DNA from: Alphaproteobacteria bacterium
Lineage (GTDB): Bacteria > Pseudomonadota > Alphaproteobacteria > RF32 > CAG-239
Direction: 5' to 3'
Length of the DNA: 41,822 bases
Assembly (NCBI GenBank): GCA_017480745.1
Contig: JAFUSA010000027.1
Span: 1-41,822, forward strand
Within the stretch, counting starts at the first letter, position 1, and every line of letters starts with the position of its first letter. Under the pieces are notes generated by a model. It worked only from the letters and a program-made list of their open reading frames with translations, was not told the origin of the DNA and did not search any database. A program made the translations under genes and the position numbers. Below, piece after piece: positions 16,259-25,431 of this stretch.

Positions 16259-17239
16259 ATGAACAAAGAAAAGTTACTTTTTAGTGCCGAAGTAGAGCCA
16301 AACCAAGCTAAGACACGTTTGGATAAATATTTATCACTCCAATTTCCCGATATTTCTCGAGCGCAAATTCAACGACTGATAGAAAGCGGTAATGTTATTT
16401 GTGAAGATGTGGTTATTTCTGACAATGCTTATAAAACGCACATTGGAGATGTTTATCAGCTAACCGTGCCACCACCGCATGAATGTAAGGCAGAAGCCGA
16501 AAATATAGCGCTCAATATTGTGTTTGAAGATGATGATATTTTAGTCGTTAACAAACAAGCTGGAATGACTGTTCACGCCGGTGCAGGCATATACAGCGGA
16601 ACCTTGGTAAACGCTCTGTTATACCATTGTCGTGGCAAATTATCAGGTATCGGAGGTGTTTTGCGACCGGGAATTGTGCATCGTATAGACAAGGAAACCA
16701 GCGGACTTTTAGTTGTGGCAAAAAATGATACGGCACACCGTTTTTTGAGTGAGCAATTTGCCGAACATTCCATAGAGCGCACTTATTTTGCCGTAGTTTA
16801 CGGTATATTGCCTGATTTAGCAGGGCGAATCGAGGGCAATATTGCACGTAGCAAATTTGACAGAAAAAAAATGTCCATAGTGGAAAACGGCGGAAAAACA
16901 GCCATAACAAACTACAAAACTTTGCAACTTTTCGGCAAAGCGGCATCATTAGTGCAATGTAATTTAGAAACCGGACGAACTCATCAGATTCGCGTACATT
17001 TAAGCAGTTTGGGCAATGCACTAATCGGCGACAAAGTTTATGTTAAAAACAAAAAATCCGCAATTCTATTACCGGAAAATTTGAAAAAATATATCAACGA
17101 CTTTCCACGGCAAGCCTTACATGCCAAAAGTTTAGGCTTCATCCATCCGCGCAGCAAAGAATTTATGCAATTTGATTCTGAACTACCTGATGATATGCAA
17201 GAATTGTTAGAAAAACTGCACAAAGAATTTTATAATTAA
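16259..17239 (+). CDS. RluA-family 23S rRNA pseudouridine synthase (RluD/RluC-like)
   Basis: The protein (326 aa) isomerises uridines to pseudouridine in RNA. An S4 RNA-binding domain occupies residues 17-75 (TRLDKYLSLQFPDISRAQIQ). The catalytic motif is HRIDKETSG at 141-149, with the nucleophile Asp144. The later GRTHQIRVHL motif is present too. Length and the S4 domain fit RluD (positions in 23S helix 69) or RluC; I cannot choose between them by eye. The gene is monocistronic with its own promoter. It is followed directly by prepilin cassette B, with no clear terminator between them. Confidence 0.93.
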   Translation: MNKEKLLFSAEVEPNQAKTRLDKYLSLQFPDISRAQIQRLIESGNVICEDVVISDNAYKTHIGDVYQLTVPPPHECKAEAENIALNIVFEDDDILVVNKQAGMTVHAGAGIYSGTLVNALLYHCRGKLSGIGGVLRPGIVHRIDKETSGLLVVAKNDTAHRFLSEQFAEHSIERTYFAVVYGILPDLAGRIEGNIARSKFDRKKMSIVENGGKTAITNYKTLQLFGKAASLVQCNLETGRTHQIRVHLSSLGNALIGDKVYVKNKKSAILLPENLKKYINDFPRQALHAKSLGFIHPRSKEFMQFDSELPDDMQELLEKLHKEFYN

Positions 17240-17275
17240 AATTACAGCGAAGATTTCTGTTTGTATAAAAACTAT

Positions 17276-17536
17276 TTGACAAAGAAACATTTTTATAATA
17301 TCATAAATTTAGAACTTCGGTTCGGGGCCTTAGAAAGCTCTTGTTCGATGTGGTGTTATTTTTAACATCATTATAAGATAAGATATCTCCAACTTGGGTT
17401 GGGGAGACCGCAGTGGATGTACAGAGCGTATGCTTAAAGATTGTGGTGATCATTTCATCGAACATGATTTTCTAACTCCCCTGCCGCCGTTTGGCGGTTT
17501 TTTAGTATTTAACCTTTAATTTTAGGAGATAAAATT
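17276..17536 (+). promoter_or_regulatory. Promoter and structured leader B (class I)
   Basis: TTGACA (17276-17281), a 17-nt spacer and TATCAT (17299-17304) are followed by a leader of about 225 nt. It shares AGAACTTCGGTTCGGGGC with leader A. The same stems occur with changed bases: the long-range pair TGTTCGATG/CATCGAACA replaces TATTCGTAT/ATACGAATA, TGGTGTT/AACATCA replaces CGGTGTT/AACATCG, and CCAAC/GTTGG is kept. The alternative pair GGTTGGGGAG with CTCCCCTGCC covaries with leader A. The ribosome binding site TTAGGAG follows the terminator-like hairpin. Confidence 0.78.
17484..17503 (+). terminator. Intrinsic terminator in leader B
   Basis: CCGCC-GTTT-GGCGG is followed by six T, a textbook intrinsic terminator. 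It sits 33 nt before the prepilin B start codon, so reading through it is needed to express the gene. Confidence 0.8.
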
Positions 17537-18163
17537 ATGAAAAACTTTGAAATTAAAAATCAAAATGGACGCTCAATGATAGAAATGTTGGGGGTGTTAG
17601 CCATAATCGGTGTGCTTTCTGTTGGTGGAATCGCTGGATACAGCAAAGCAATGACAAAGTATAGAATAAATAAAGCAATAGAACAGATAACACTTATTGC
17701 CGGCAATGTGCGCACATTTTTTGCCCCTCAGAAGAGTTATACTGGTTTAACAAAAGCCGTAATTAAAAAAGCCAAACTTGTGCCCGATGAAATGTTGGAA
17801 CTTAATGCCGATGGAACTATAAAACAAATTAACAATGCTTTTGGCGGAACAGTTAGTATGGAAAGCATTAAAAATAATTTTGTTATCAATTTTGATAATA
17901 TTTCTACGGAAGGGTGTATTGAGTTGGTAACGCAAGATTGGAGTTCGAGCTCCGTATTTACTGTCGGTGTATTTAACGGATTTGAAGGTGGTCTTAATTT
18001 TCTTGCATCTACAAATAGAATAGATTTAAATTACCAATGCTCAAAAGGTGAAGTGAATACCGAATACGGATATATAATTTGTGATACAACAATACAGATA
18101 GACACCGCAACGACTTATTGCGGTGCATCAAATGCCAATTCGGTGAGTTTTGCTTTTCACTAA
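17537..18163 (+). CDS. Prepilin-like protein B
   Basis: The protein (208 aa) has the short 11-residue leader MKNFEIKNQNG, cleaved before RSMIE (Glu at +5), and then the family hydrophobic helix. It has T in place of the second M (KAMTKYRIN) and KAIEQITLIAGNVRTFF. Shared blocks are VIKKAKLVPDEML, CIELVTQDW and a final IDTATTYCGASN. It is shorter than A and D because it lacks the Cys-rich insert after the helix. The start has AGGAG 9 nt upstream. Its first 45 nt are nearly identical to prepilin E although the upstream leader is of the other class. It is convergent with prepilin C, with 30 nt between stops. Likely exported and assembled by a pilus or secretion-type system located elsewhere. Confidence 0.87.
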   Translation: MKNFEIKNQNGRSMIEMLGVLAIIGVLSVGGIAGYSKAMTKYRINKAIEQITLIAGNVRTFFAPQKSYTGLTKAVIKKAKLVPDEMLELNADGTIKQINNAFGGTVSMESIKNNFVINFDNISTEGCIELVTQDWSSSSVFTVGVFNGFEGGLNFLASTNRIDLNYQCSKGEVNTEYGYIICDTTIQIDTATTYCGASNANSVSFAFH

Positions 18164-18193
18164 TTGTATCTGTTATCTGTGCGGATATTTATA

Positions 18194-18877
18194 TCATTTA
18201 AAATATAATTGAATGCTACAATTATCTTTGCAATTTCCGCAAATATTTGCTGCCATATCAATTCCCAACGGCATAGAAATATCCGCACCTTTGCTGCAAG
18301 CAATCATACCATTATCAAAAACTTTTCCCGAACAATTATTATCAATTTTTCCTCCGTCGTGTAAGTAGTCCGCAACATCCATATCATTATTTGCTCCAAC
18401 GACTATGGCATAGCTACCGGAAGCCACTTCATTCCAATTCTGCGTTGCTAATTCAAGACATGCTTCCGACGGAATATTCCATACTAATACGGAAAAATTT
18501 TTTCCTTCATTTTCTTCGTATATCAAATATTCCGTATCGCTGCCAAAAGGAGTGTAGCAGAACCCACTTTCACAATCTACATAATCGGGCATTAATTTTG
18601 CCTTGGTTTGCACATCTTTGTTTCCAACACCGGCATAACTCCTCTGTGGAGCAAAAAATGAACGCACCCCTTGTGATGTTTCTGTTATTAAAGATATAGT
18701 TTTGTTGATGCGATATTTCATCATCGCCTTAGAATATCCGGCTATACCACCGACAGATAAAACACCGATTATGGCTAACACGCCAAGCATTTCTATCATA
18801 CTTCTGCCACTTTGCATATTGTTCGTCATTGCGAGCGCAGCGTAGCAATTTATATTTTTTATTTCTAAGTTTCTCAT
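18194..18877 (-). CDS. Prepilin-like protein C, with a short repeat insertion
   Basis: The product has 227 aa. The leader MRNLEIKNIN is followed by 13 extra residues (CYAALAMTNNMQS) encoded by a dispersed repeat. G24^RSMIE and the family helix come next. After the helix it departs from the others: ISLITETSQGVRSFFAPQ in place of the usual EQITLIAGNVRAF. TKAKLMPDYVDCES replaces KKAKxxPDEM. CLELATQNW and a final IDMAANICGNCKDNC keep the family frame. Eight or so cysteines in the mature part suggest disulfides in the periplasm. GGAAG lies 8 nt before the ATG. It is the most diverged of the five intact members. Confidence 0.85.
   Translation of the reverse strand: MRNLEIKNINCYAALAMTNNMQSGRSMIEMLGVLAIIGVLSVGGIAGYSKAMMKYRINKTISLITETSQGVRSFFAPQRSYAGVGNKDVQTKAKLMPDYVDCESGFCYTPFGSDTEYLIYEENEGKNFSVLVWNIPSEACLELATQNWNEVASGSYAIVVGANNDMDVADYLHDGGKIDNNCSGKVFDNGMIACSKGADISMPLGIDMAANICGNCKDNCSIQLYFK
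18824..18849 (-). repeat. Dispersed GC-richer repeat inside prepilin C leader
   Basis: The + strand reads CGTCATTGCGAGCGCAGCG then TAGCAAT. ATTGC and GCAAT at its ends are inverted. This resembles the short repeats seen scattered through genomes of Rickettsiales-like bacteria (family recollection). It is translated in frame here, and a decayed copy lies at the same position in prepilin D (25708-25729). Confidence 0.65.
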
Positions 18878-19121
18878 AGTAAACTTCCTTTCACTTAATT
18901 AACTGTTTTAATACCAAAACAACCGCCCACTGAGGCGGCTGGAAGTTAGTAACTACTTGGATTAAATAGTGTCGCGTATTAGCTATAGCTTATTTCACGA
19001 CCTTCCAGCCATAATTGCTGGAAAATTTACGTTTTTTTGAAACGAATCCAAAGAGGTTACTACACCCCAGACGAGTTACCTCATCTTATGTCTATGCTAT
19101 CACAAAAAATTTAAAAGTCAA
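18878..19121 (-). promoter_or_regulatory. Promoter and structured leader C (class II)
   Basis: On the minus strand TTGACT (19116-19121), a 16-nt spacer ending TTTTTTGTGA and TAGCAT (19094-19099) precede a leader of about 205 nt. Class II hallmarks are ATGAGGTAACTCGTCTG, then AACCTC, a long-range pair TTGGATT/AATCCAA, and hairpins CGTTT/AAACG, CCAGC/GCTGG and GTCGTG/CGCGAC. CACTATTTAA, then CTTCCAGCC and a terminator-like hairpin follow. GGCTGGAAG pairs perfectly with CTTCCAGCC as the alternative fold. Confidence 0.78.
18916..18938 (-). terminator. Terminator-like hairpin in leader C
   Basis: CCGCC-TCAGTG-GGCGG on the minus strand is followed by TTGTTTT. It is placed as in the other leaders, about 45 nt before the start codon. 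Confidence 0.7.
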
Positions 19122-19249
19122 ATATTTTTTATAAAATCCGCTGAAAACGCTTTAAGAATAACAACAATGCGCTGTGTATATTCGCGGCTATTTGGTTGCA
19201 AACAGAGAATATTGCGTATAAATATTATGAAAACATCAGGAGAAATGTG

Positions 19250-20494
19250 TTGTTTTCTAAATTTGAACGTTTGACAGCATGGCGCTATTTGCGCGCCAAA
19301 CGCAAAGAGGGCTTTATTTCCGTAATTACCGGTTTCGCTTTTACCGGAATTGCGTTAGGGGTGGCAACCTTGATTATTGTGATGTCGGTTATGAATGGAT
19401 TTAAAGCCGAATTGTTAAACCGTATCTTGGGTATCAACGGTCATATTTCCATCGTGGCGTCGCCGGAATTTCCTTTTAATAACTACAAAAAAGCAGTTGC
19501 CGATTTGCAAAATATTGACGGAATTGATTTAGCCATACCGATGATTGAGAAACAGCTTTTGGTTTCGTCTTCACGCGGCGCCGAAGGTGCTATGGTGCGA
19601 GGAATAACCGCCGAAGATATTTTAAAGAAAAAAGTTATGCGCGATGGTTTTGCCAAAGTTGATACTAATTTTTTTAACGATGATGTGGTGGTTTTGGGAT
19701 ATAAATTGGCACAGAAATTAGGCGTTTACGTTGACGATGAAATAACTCTGATCTCGCCAAACGGCAAGGTTACCGCATTCGGCTCGGTTCCACGAATTAA
19801 GTCATATCGCGTTATCGGCACTTTTGATATGGGAATGCATGAATACGATTCAAACTTCATATTTATGCCGTTGCCGGCTGCACAAAAATATTTCGGGTTG
19901 CAAGATGCCGTTTCGGTTATAGATGTTAGCCTTAAAAATGACAAACAGCTACCGCAACTTCGTGCCATAATAGAAAAAAGTGTAAGTCTTGATGCCTATG
20001 TTTATGACTGGAAGCAAACAAATTCGGCGTTTTTTAATGCCATAGATGTTGAACGCAATGTTATGTTTTTGATTTTAACACTAATTATTTTAGTAGCGGC
20101 ATTTAATATTATTACCGGCCTTATAATGCTGGTAAAAGACAAAAGTCGTGATGTGGCCGTTTTGCGAACCATGGGAGCAACCAAAGCAATGATTATGCGC
20201 ATATTCTTCATGGATGGCGCTTTTATCGGAGTGGTTGGTACCTCATTGGGAGTATTCATCGGTTTATTATTTTGCCACAATATTGAGAATATTCGCCAAT
20301 TTTTACAAAATATGTCAGGTCGCGAGCTGTTTTCATCTGAAATATATTTTCTGTCGCACTTACCAGCAAAAGTTGATAACGGTGAAGTTTTATCGGTAGT
20401 TATCGTTACTTTGATATTATGTTTTTTGGCCACAATTTATCCGGCATATCGAGCATCTAAATTTGAACCGGCGGAGGCTTTACGCTATGAATAA
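19250..20494 (+). CDS. lolC: Lipoprotein-releasing ABC permease LolC/LolE
   Basis: This inner-membrane permease extracts lipoproteins destined for the outer membrane. I place the start at TTG 19250 (MFSKFERLTAWRYLRAKRKEG). AGGAG lies 7 nt upstream, and LolC/E proteins typically begin MFxxFE-x-x-x-AxRYL; an ATG at 19196 would add 18 atypical residues. This gives 414 aa, normal for the family. A first helix with the strongly conserved GIALGVATLIIVMSVMNGF (about 27-50) is followed by a periplasmic domain and three C-terminal helices, including VLRTMGATKAMIMRIFF. It overlaps lolD by 8 nt. A single lolC-type gene is usual in alphaproteobacteria, where it forms a homodimer. Confidence 0.93.
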   Translation: MFSKFERLTAWRYLRAKRKEGFISVITGFAFTGIALGVATLIIVMSVMNGFKAELLNRILGINGHISIVASPEFPFNNYKKAVADLQNIDGIDLAIPMIEKQLLVSSSRGAEGAMVRGITAEDILKKKVMRDGFAKVDTNFFNDDVVVLGYKLAQKLGVYVDDEITLISPNGKVTAFGSVPRIKSYRVIGTFDMGMHEYDSNFIFMPLPAAQKYFGLQDAVSVIDVSLKNDKQLPQLRAIIEKSVSLDAYVYDWKQTNSAFFNAIDVERNVMFLILTLIILVAAFNIITGLIMLVKDKSRDVAVLRTMGATKAMIMRIFFMDGAFIGVVGTSLGVFIGLLFCHNIENIRQFLQNMSGRELFSSEIYFLSHLPAKVDNGEVLSVVIVTLILCFLATIYPAYRASKFEPAEALRYE

Positions 20495-21212
20495 AAAAGT
20501 AACGACATTAACCCTTAAAAATATTTATAAAACATTTATGCAAGGCAACGAACCGTTAAGAGTTTTGCAAGACGTTAATTTGGAAATTAAACCCAAAGAA
20601 GTTGTTGCCCTCATAGGTCCGTCAGGTTCAGGAAAATCAACACTTTTACAAATTGCCGGATTATTGGAAGAACCGAGTTCGGGAGAAATATTTATAAACG
20701 GAGAAGAATGTTCTGTCGGTAATGACACAATTCGTACCTCTCTACGCCGCGACTACTTAGGTTTTGTTTATCAATATCATAATTTATTGCCGGATTTTGA
20801 TGCGTTGGAAAATGTTATTTTACCGCAACTCATAAGCGGTGTTACCTACAAAGATGCCAAACAAAAAGCTTCTTGGCTGTTGCATAGAATGGGGTTAGAT
20901 GAACGCGAACATCATCGCCCTGCCGAGCTTTCCGGCGGCGAGCAACAACGTGTTGCCATTGCGCGGGCGCTTGCTAACACTCCCAAACTTTTGTTAGCAG
21001 ATGAACCGACCGGCAATTTAGATCCAAACACTGCTGATAATGTTTTTTTAACATTGCTTGATGTGGTAAAGGAAACCGGTCTTTCGGCATTGATTGCCAC
21101 ACATAATATTGATTTGGCGCACAAAATGGATAGGGAAGTTACCTTGAAAGATGGTAAGCTCATAGACATTCGCGCTACTAATTTTATAGCTAAAGGAGAA
21201 AATTTTTATTAG
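20487..21212 (+). CDS. lolD: Lipoprotein-releasing ABC ATPase LolD
   Basis: The ATPase powers the LolC permease. I choose ATG 20487 ([17 protein letters not shown]), preceded by GGAGG; this ATG overlaps the lolC stop. The protein has 241 aa. Walker A is GPSGSGKST (44-52), the Q-loop region is [17 protein letters not shown], the signature is [15 protein letters not shown], Walker B is [12 protein letters not shown], and the switch His is in IATHNIDLA. The DEPTGNLD and LPDFTALENV-type segments are characteristic of the LolD/MacB group. Operon with lolC by overlap. Confidence 0.95.
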   Translation: MNKKVTTLTLKNIYKTFMQGNEPLRVLQDVNLEIKPKEVVALIGPSGSGKSTLLQIAGLLEEPSSGEIFINGEECSVGNDTIRTSLRRDYLGFVYQYHNLLPDFDALENVILPQLISGVTYKDAKQKASWLLHRMGLDEREHHRPAELSGGEQQRVAIARALANTPKLLLADEPTGNLDPNTADNVFLTLLDVVKETGLSALIATHNIDLAHKMDREVTLKDGKLIDIRATNFIAKGENFY

Positions 21213-21244
21213 CTCTGTAATAATAACTTTTTTTTAATAAAGAG

Positions 21245-21274
21245 TTGTTTTAATACGCGCAATAAAGGTATTAT
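21245..21274 (+). promoter_or_regulatory. ftsB promoter
   Basis: TTGTTT (21245-21250) and TATTAT (21269-21274) are separated by 18 nt and lie 15 nt before the ATG, giving a very short leader. Confidence 0.5.
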
Positions 21275-21289
21275 AGGAACGATAAAATA

Positions 21290-21610
21290 ATGTGGTCATA
21301 TATTATAGCTAAGAGTAAAAGTTCGGCAGTTATTGTTATGTTGATGTTGCTTTTTTCGTATTTTTCCTATTTTGCGGTAAAGGGTGATCGCGGTTTTTTA
21401 AAATATATGTATTTACAGGATAAAGTGGCAGAAGCCGAAAAGTTAAATGAAAATTACGACCGCCAGAAAGATGAATTAGAACAAAAGGTTAAATTATTAT
21501 CGTCTTCCAGTTTAGATTTAGATTTATTAGATGAGCGCGCACGTGCGGTTTTGAATGTTATCGGTGATGATGAGTTTATCATTATAGATGAAGACGAAGC
21601 CGTAGAGTAA
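21290..21610 (+). CDS. ftsB: Septum formation initiator FtsB/DivIC family
   Basis: This 106-aa single-pass membrane protein belongs to the FtsB/DivIC family, which links late divisome components. One membrane helix (about 11-30) is followed by GDRGFLKYMYLQDKV, a coiled coil (about 45-72), and the family end LLDERARAVLNVIGDDEFII. In the family that segment reads d-x-[LI]-E-x-AR-x-xLG-x-x-x-x-DE. The acidic tail EDEAVE is common. The gene has its own promoter and is followed by a glycosyltransferase. In many alphaproteobacteria it precedes the pyruvate dehydrogenase genes, which is not the case here. Confidence 0.85.
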   Translation: MWSYIIAKSKSSAVIVMLMLLFSYFSYFAVKGDRGFLKYMYLQDKVAEAEKLNENYDRQKDELEQKVKLLSSSSLDLDLLDERARAVLNVIGDDEFIIIDEDEAVE

Positions 21611-21650
21611 TTGTTTTCAACTGCGCCCATAAATATACGGAGATTTGTTT

Positions 21651-23336
21651 ATGAAAGTTTCAGCCGGTAATTTGGTAAAAAAAATATTTAAGAAAAATGC
21701 GCCGAAAGTTTCTGTTTTAATGGCGGCATATAAAACTCCGGAACAATATCTGCGTGAAGCAATAGAAAGTATTTTAAACCAAACTTTTACTGATTTTGAA
21801 TTTTTAATTTTAGATGATTGCCCCACAGAAAGTGTGGAAGATATAGTAAAATCATATGATGACAAACGAATAAAATATTTAAAAAATCCACAAAATTTGG
21901 GAATATCGCAAACACGTAATAAATTAATTGATTTGGCAAAAGGTCAATATTTGGCAGTAATGGATCATGATGATGTTTCTCTGCCGGAACGTTTAGAAAA
22001 AGAAGTTTTTGTTTTAGACAGCCATTCGGAGATAGGTGTCGTAGGTTGTTGGTATGAAACTTTTCCTCATTCAAAAATAAAAAAACGATATGTTTTAAAT
22101 AGCCAAATTGAAAAGGACTTAATGTATAATTGCAGCATTTTACACCCTTCATCAATGATTCGCAAAGCAGTTTTAGATAAGAACAATATTCGATACGAAG
22201 AAGAGTTTTCACCGGCGGAAGATCATGCTTTATGGTGTCGCTTGCTTGGCAAAACTCAATTCACTAATATTCCGGAAGTATTGCAAAAATACCGTGATTA
22301 CCGAGGAAACACGTCAAAATTGCAAGCCGCTAAAATGAAGGCTGCTTCACGAAAAATACACCTGATGTTGGAAAAACAATATCCGCAGCTAATGGCTCAG
22401 GCTTCGGAAACTCAAACATTTAAAATTTGCGGATTACCACTTGTTAAAAGACAAAGGAAAGGATGTAATTTAAAATATACTTGGCTTGGATTGTTTAAGA
22501 TAATCAGACGGGAAGATATTTTATTTCCTGATGCTAACAATTTGCCGATTTATATAATATGCTATAATCGACTCACATATTTAAAAGAAATCATCAGTTG
22601 GTTGGAAAGTCATAATCTGAAAAATATTCATATTATTGATAACTGTTCAACATATCCTCCACTGATTAAATATTTGCAAAACACTCCCTATACAGTGCAT
22701 AGAATGACGGAAAATTTGGGACATATGGTCTTTTTCAAGGCTGATGAATTTAAATCTGTGCGTGAAAATGAATACTATGTTTTAACTGATCCGGGTGTTA
22801 TCGGAATAGAAAATTGTCCGAAAGATTTTATGTGTTATTTCTACAATATTTTGCAAAAATACCCTAAGTGTAATAAGGTAGGATTTTCGTTTAAAACCGA
22901 TGATATTCCTGATATAGAATCTAAAAAATTATATACCTCATGGGAAAAGCAGTTTTATAAACATAAGTTGACACTCTTTCCGCCATATTTATATGCTTCT
23001 TCTCTTGACACTACCTTTGCAATGTATCGTCCGCAAAAAGATTGGCTGACAAATAATTTTTATAAAGCCGTTCGCACGGATGCTCCTTATCAAGCACGAC
23101 ACTTGCCGTGGTATAAGGATTTGAATAATTTGAGCGAGGAAGATAAATATTACACAAAAACAGATTGCGGCAGCGGCAACTATAATGACAAAGCCGGTGT
23201 TGAGCGAGTAAAAGAATATCTGATAAGCAAACCGGCAGAACATTGGTGGGAAAATATTTTTTCGTTTAAATCTTCTGATAGAAGAAGTGTCATGCGTATC
23301 TTTGGCATAAAGTTTACACTCAAACACAAAAAATAA
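21651..23336 (+). CDS. Tandem GT-A glycosyltransferase (family 2 N-terminal domain)
   Basis: The start at ATG 21651 is supported by GGAG 8 nt upstream, giving 561 aa. Residues about 18-240 are a family 2 glycosyltransferase: VSVLMAAYKTPEQYLREAI, LDDCPTES, and DHDD (the DXD-type metal site in LAVMDHDDVSL). EDHALWCRLL supplies the likely base. A second GT-A-like domain starts near residue 300 (LPIYIICYNRLTYLKEI, IIDNCSTYP, TDPGVIG) and may transfer or bind a second sugar. No membrane helix is visible. The likely role is building a cell-surface polysaccharide or lipooligosaccharide. It stands alone, with no other polysaccharide genes nearby, so the acceptor is unknown. Confidence 0.85.
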   Translation: MKVSAGNLVKKIFKKNAPKVSVLMAAYKTPEQYLREAIESILNQTFTDFEFLILDDCPTESVEDIVKSYDDKRIKYLKNPQNLGISQTRNKLIDLAKGQYLAVMDHDDVSLPERLEKEVFVLDSHSEIGVVGCWYETFPHSKIKKRYVLNSQIEKDLMYNCSILHPSSMIRKAVLDKNNIRYEEEFSPAEDHALWCRLLGKTQFTNIPEVLQKYRDYRGNTSKLQAAKMKAASRKIHLMLEKQYPQLMAQASETQTFKICGLPLVKRQRKGCNLKYTWLGLFKIIRREDILFPDANNLPIYIICYNRLTYLKEIISWLESHNLKNIHIIDNCSTYPPLIKYLQNTPYTVHRMTENLGHMVFFKADEFKSVRENEYYVLTDPGVIGIENCPKDFMCYFYNILQKYPKCNKVGFSFKTDDIPDIESKKLYTSWEKQFYKHKLTLFPPYLYASSLDTTFAMYRPQKDWLTNNFYKAVRTDAPYQARHLPWYKDLNNLSEEDKYYTKTDCGSGNYNDKAGVERVKEYLISKPAEHWWENIFSFKSSDRRSVMRIFGIKFTLKHKK

Positions 23337-23356
23337 TAAAAAAATTTCTCACGCCA

Positions 23357-23387
23357 CTTGCACACAAAAAAATTGCTTCCTATATAC
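23357..23387 (+). promoter_or_regulatory. Heat-shock (RpoH-type) promoter of dnaK
   Basis: CTTGCA (23357-23362), 16 nt, then CCTATATAC (23379-23387). This fits the alphaproteobacterial heat-shock consensus CTTGAA-N17-CYTATnT (established knowledge). It lies 34 nt before the dnaK ATG. Heat-shock control is inferred from this match. Confidence 0.65.
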
Positions 23388-23420
23388 ATTTTTATAAATG
23401 TTAACAGGAGGAATTTTGTA

Positions 23421-25331
23421 ATGAGTAATAAAGTAATTGGTATTGATTTGGGAACAACCAACTCGTGCTTTGCGGTTATGGACGGCAAAGATGCCAAAGT
23501 TTTGGAAAACTCCGAAGGTGCCAGAACAACACCTTCTATGGTAGCGTTCACTGATTCGGAACGTTTAGTCGGCTATCCGGCAAAACGTCAAGCGGTAACC
23601 AATCCGGAAAATACGTTGTTCGCTATTAAAAGATTAATTGGTCGTCGTTATGATTCGGCCGAAGTTGAAAAATTTAAAGAGCATTCTCCGTTCAAAATTG
23701 TTGCCGGTGATAACGGTGATGCGTGGGTAGAAGTTAAAGGACAAAAATATGCTCCGTCGCAAATTTCGGCTATTGTTTTGCAAAAAATTAAGGAATATGC
23801 CGAAAGTTATTTGGGTGAAACTGTTGATAAAGCAGTTATTACCGTTCCGGCATATTTTAACGATTCGCAACGTCAAGCTACCAAAGACGCCGGAAAAATT
23901 GCCGGTTTGGAAGTTTTGCGTATTATCAACGAGCCGACGGCAGCAGCTTTAGCTTATGGTATGGATAAAAAGGCTTCCGGCACCATTGTTGTTTATGACC
24001 TTGGTGGTGGAACATTTGATGTTTCTATTTTGGAAATCGGCGACGGCGTGTTTGAAGTTAAAGCCACTAACGGCGATACATTCTTGGGTGGTGAAGACTT
24101 TGACCAACGTATTGTAAATTATTTGGCTGACGAATTCCAAAAAGAACAAGGTATTGACTTGCGTTCTGACCGTTTGGCTTTGCAACGTTTGAAAGAAGCT
24201 GCTGAAAAAGCAAAAATTGAACTTTCGGCTACTACTCAAACAGAAATCAACTTGCCGTTTATCACTGCGGATGCCAGCGGAGCCAAGCACTTAAATATTA
24301 AATTGACTCGCGCTAAATTAGAATCTTTGGTTGAAGATTTGATTGAAAAAACAGCTATTCCTTGTCAAAAAGCCTTGTCTGATGCCGGTTTGAAACCGAG
24401 TGATATTAGTGAGGTTATTTTGGTTGGCGGTATGACACGTATGCCAAAAGTTCAGGAAAAAGTTAAAGAAATATTCGGAAAAGAACCGCACAAAGGCGTT
24501 AACCCTGATGAGGTGGTTGCCGTTGGTGCCGCAATTCAGGGCGGTGTATTGATGGGCGATGTTAAAGACGTTTTGCTTTTGGACGTTACTCCGCTTTCAT
24601 TAGGTATTGAAACATTGGGCGGTGTATTTACTCGTTTAATTGACCGCAATACTACTATTCCGACACGTAAGAGCCAAGTATTCTCAACAGCTGAGGATGG
24701 ACAAACCGCAGTTACTATTCGTGTGTTCCAAGGCGAACGTGAGATTGCCGCACATAACAAATTGTTAGGTCAGTTTGATTTGGTTGGTATTCCACCGGCA
24801 CCGCGTGGTATGCCGCAAATTGAAGTTACTTTTGATATTGATGCCAACGGTATTGTTAATGTTTCGGCCAAAGATAAGGCAACCAACAAAGAGCAAGCCA
24901 TTCGCATTCAGGCTTCCGGCGGTTTAAGTGATGAAGAAATCAACAAAATGGTAAAAGATGCCGAAGCCAACGCCGAAGCAGATAAGCAAAAGAAAGAATT
25001 GGTTGAAGCGAAAAACCATGCCGAAGGTTTGATTCATGAAGTTGAAAAGAACCTCAAAGAATATGGCGATAAAATCGGAGAAGCCGAAAAGAATAACATA
25101 ACCAAGGCCGTAGAAGATGTTAAAGCAAGTATGGAAAAAGAGAATCTTGAAGATTTGAAAGCCAAAACCGACGCTTTAATGCAGGCTTCTATGAAGTTGG
25201 GCGAAGCAATGTATAAATCTCAACAGGCACAAGGTGCAACCGGAGCTCAGCAGGGAGCTGAAACCGGAAACACCTCCGGCGCTGCCAAAGATGAAAATGT
25301 TGTAGATGCAGACTTTGAGGAAGTGAAGTAA
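23421..25331 (+). CDS. dnaK: Chaperone DnaK (Hsp70)
   Basis: This ATP-driven cytoplasmic chaperone has 636 aa from ATG 23421 ([16 protein letters not shown]), with AGGAGG upstream. In-frame codons before it are not part of the family. The phosphate loop GIDLGTTNS, the segment [13 protein letters not shown], and the linker [19 protein letters not shown] are intact. The helical lid follows, and the tail ends [10 protein letters not shown], the typical DnaK C-terminus that binds co-chaperones. dnaJ, the usual downstream neighbour, is absent: a hairpin and prepilin cassette D follow instead. Confidence 0.98.
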   Translation: MSNKVIGIDLGTTNSCFAVMDGKDAKVLENSEGARTTPSMVAFTDSERLVGYPAKRQAVTNPENTLFAIKRLIGRRYDSAEVEKFKEHSPFKIVAGDNGDAWVEVKGQKYAPSQISAIVLQKIKEYAESYLGETVDKAVITVPAYFNDSQRQATKDAGKIAGLEVLRIINEPTAAALAYGMDKKASGTIVVYDLGGGTFDVSILEIGDGVFEVKATNGDTFLGGEDFDQRIVNYLADEFQKEQGIDLRSDRLALQRLKEAAEKAKIELSATTQTEINLPFITADASGAKHLNIKLTRAKLESLVEDLIEKTAIPCQKALSDAGLKPSDISEVILVGGMTRMPKVQEKVKEIFGKEPHKGVNPDEVVAVGAAIQGGVLMGDVKDVLLLDVTPLSLGIETLGGVFTRLIDRNTTIPTRKSQVFSTAEDGQTAVTIRVFQGEREIAAHNKLLGQFDLVGIPPAPRGMPQIEVTFDIDANGIVNVSAKDKATNKEQAIRIQASGGLSDEEINKMVKDAEANAEADKQKKELVEAKNHAEGLIHEVEKNLKEYGDKIGEAEKNNITKAVEDVKASMEKENLEDLKAKTDALMQASMKLGEAMYKSQQAQGATGAQQGAETGNTSGAAKDENVVDADFEEVK

Positions 25332-25360
25332 CTCTTTTGTTAACTCTTTCACTAAACTTA

Positions 25361-25385
25361 CCCCGCGGAGATAAATCCCGCGGGG
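25361..25385 (+). terminator. dnaK terminator hairpin
   Basis: CCCCGCGG and CCGCGGGG pair perfectly (8 bp) around a 9-nt loop, 30 nt after the dnaK stop. The T run after it is weak. Confidence 0.65.
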
Positions 25386-25431
25386 AAGCTTTATAAAAAT
25401 GTAAAATCTCCATTAATTTATATAAACATAA

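Noticed and set aside
17310..17536. Leader as a c-di-GMP class I (GEMM) or class II riboswitch, which often controls pilin genes
   Set aside because: The conserved GEMM core (around ACGCACAGGGCAAACC) and its tetraloop-receptor pattern are not in any of the five leaders, and the stem layout differs. I did not match another known class by eye.
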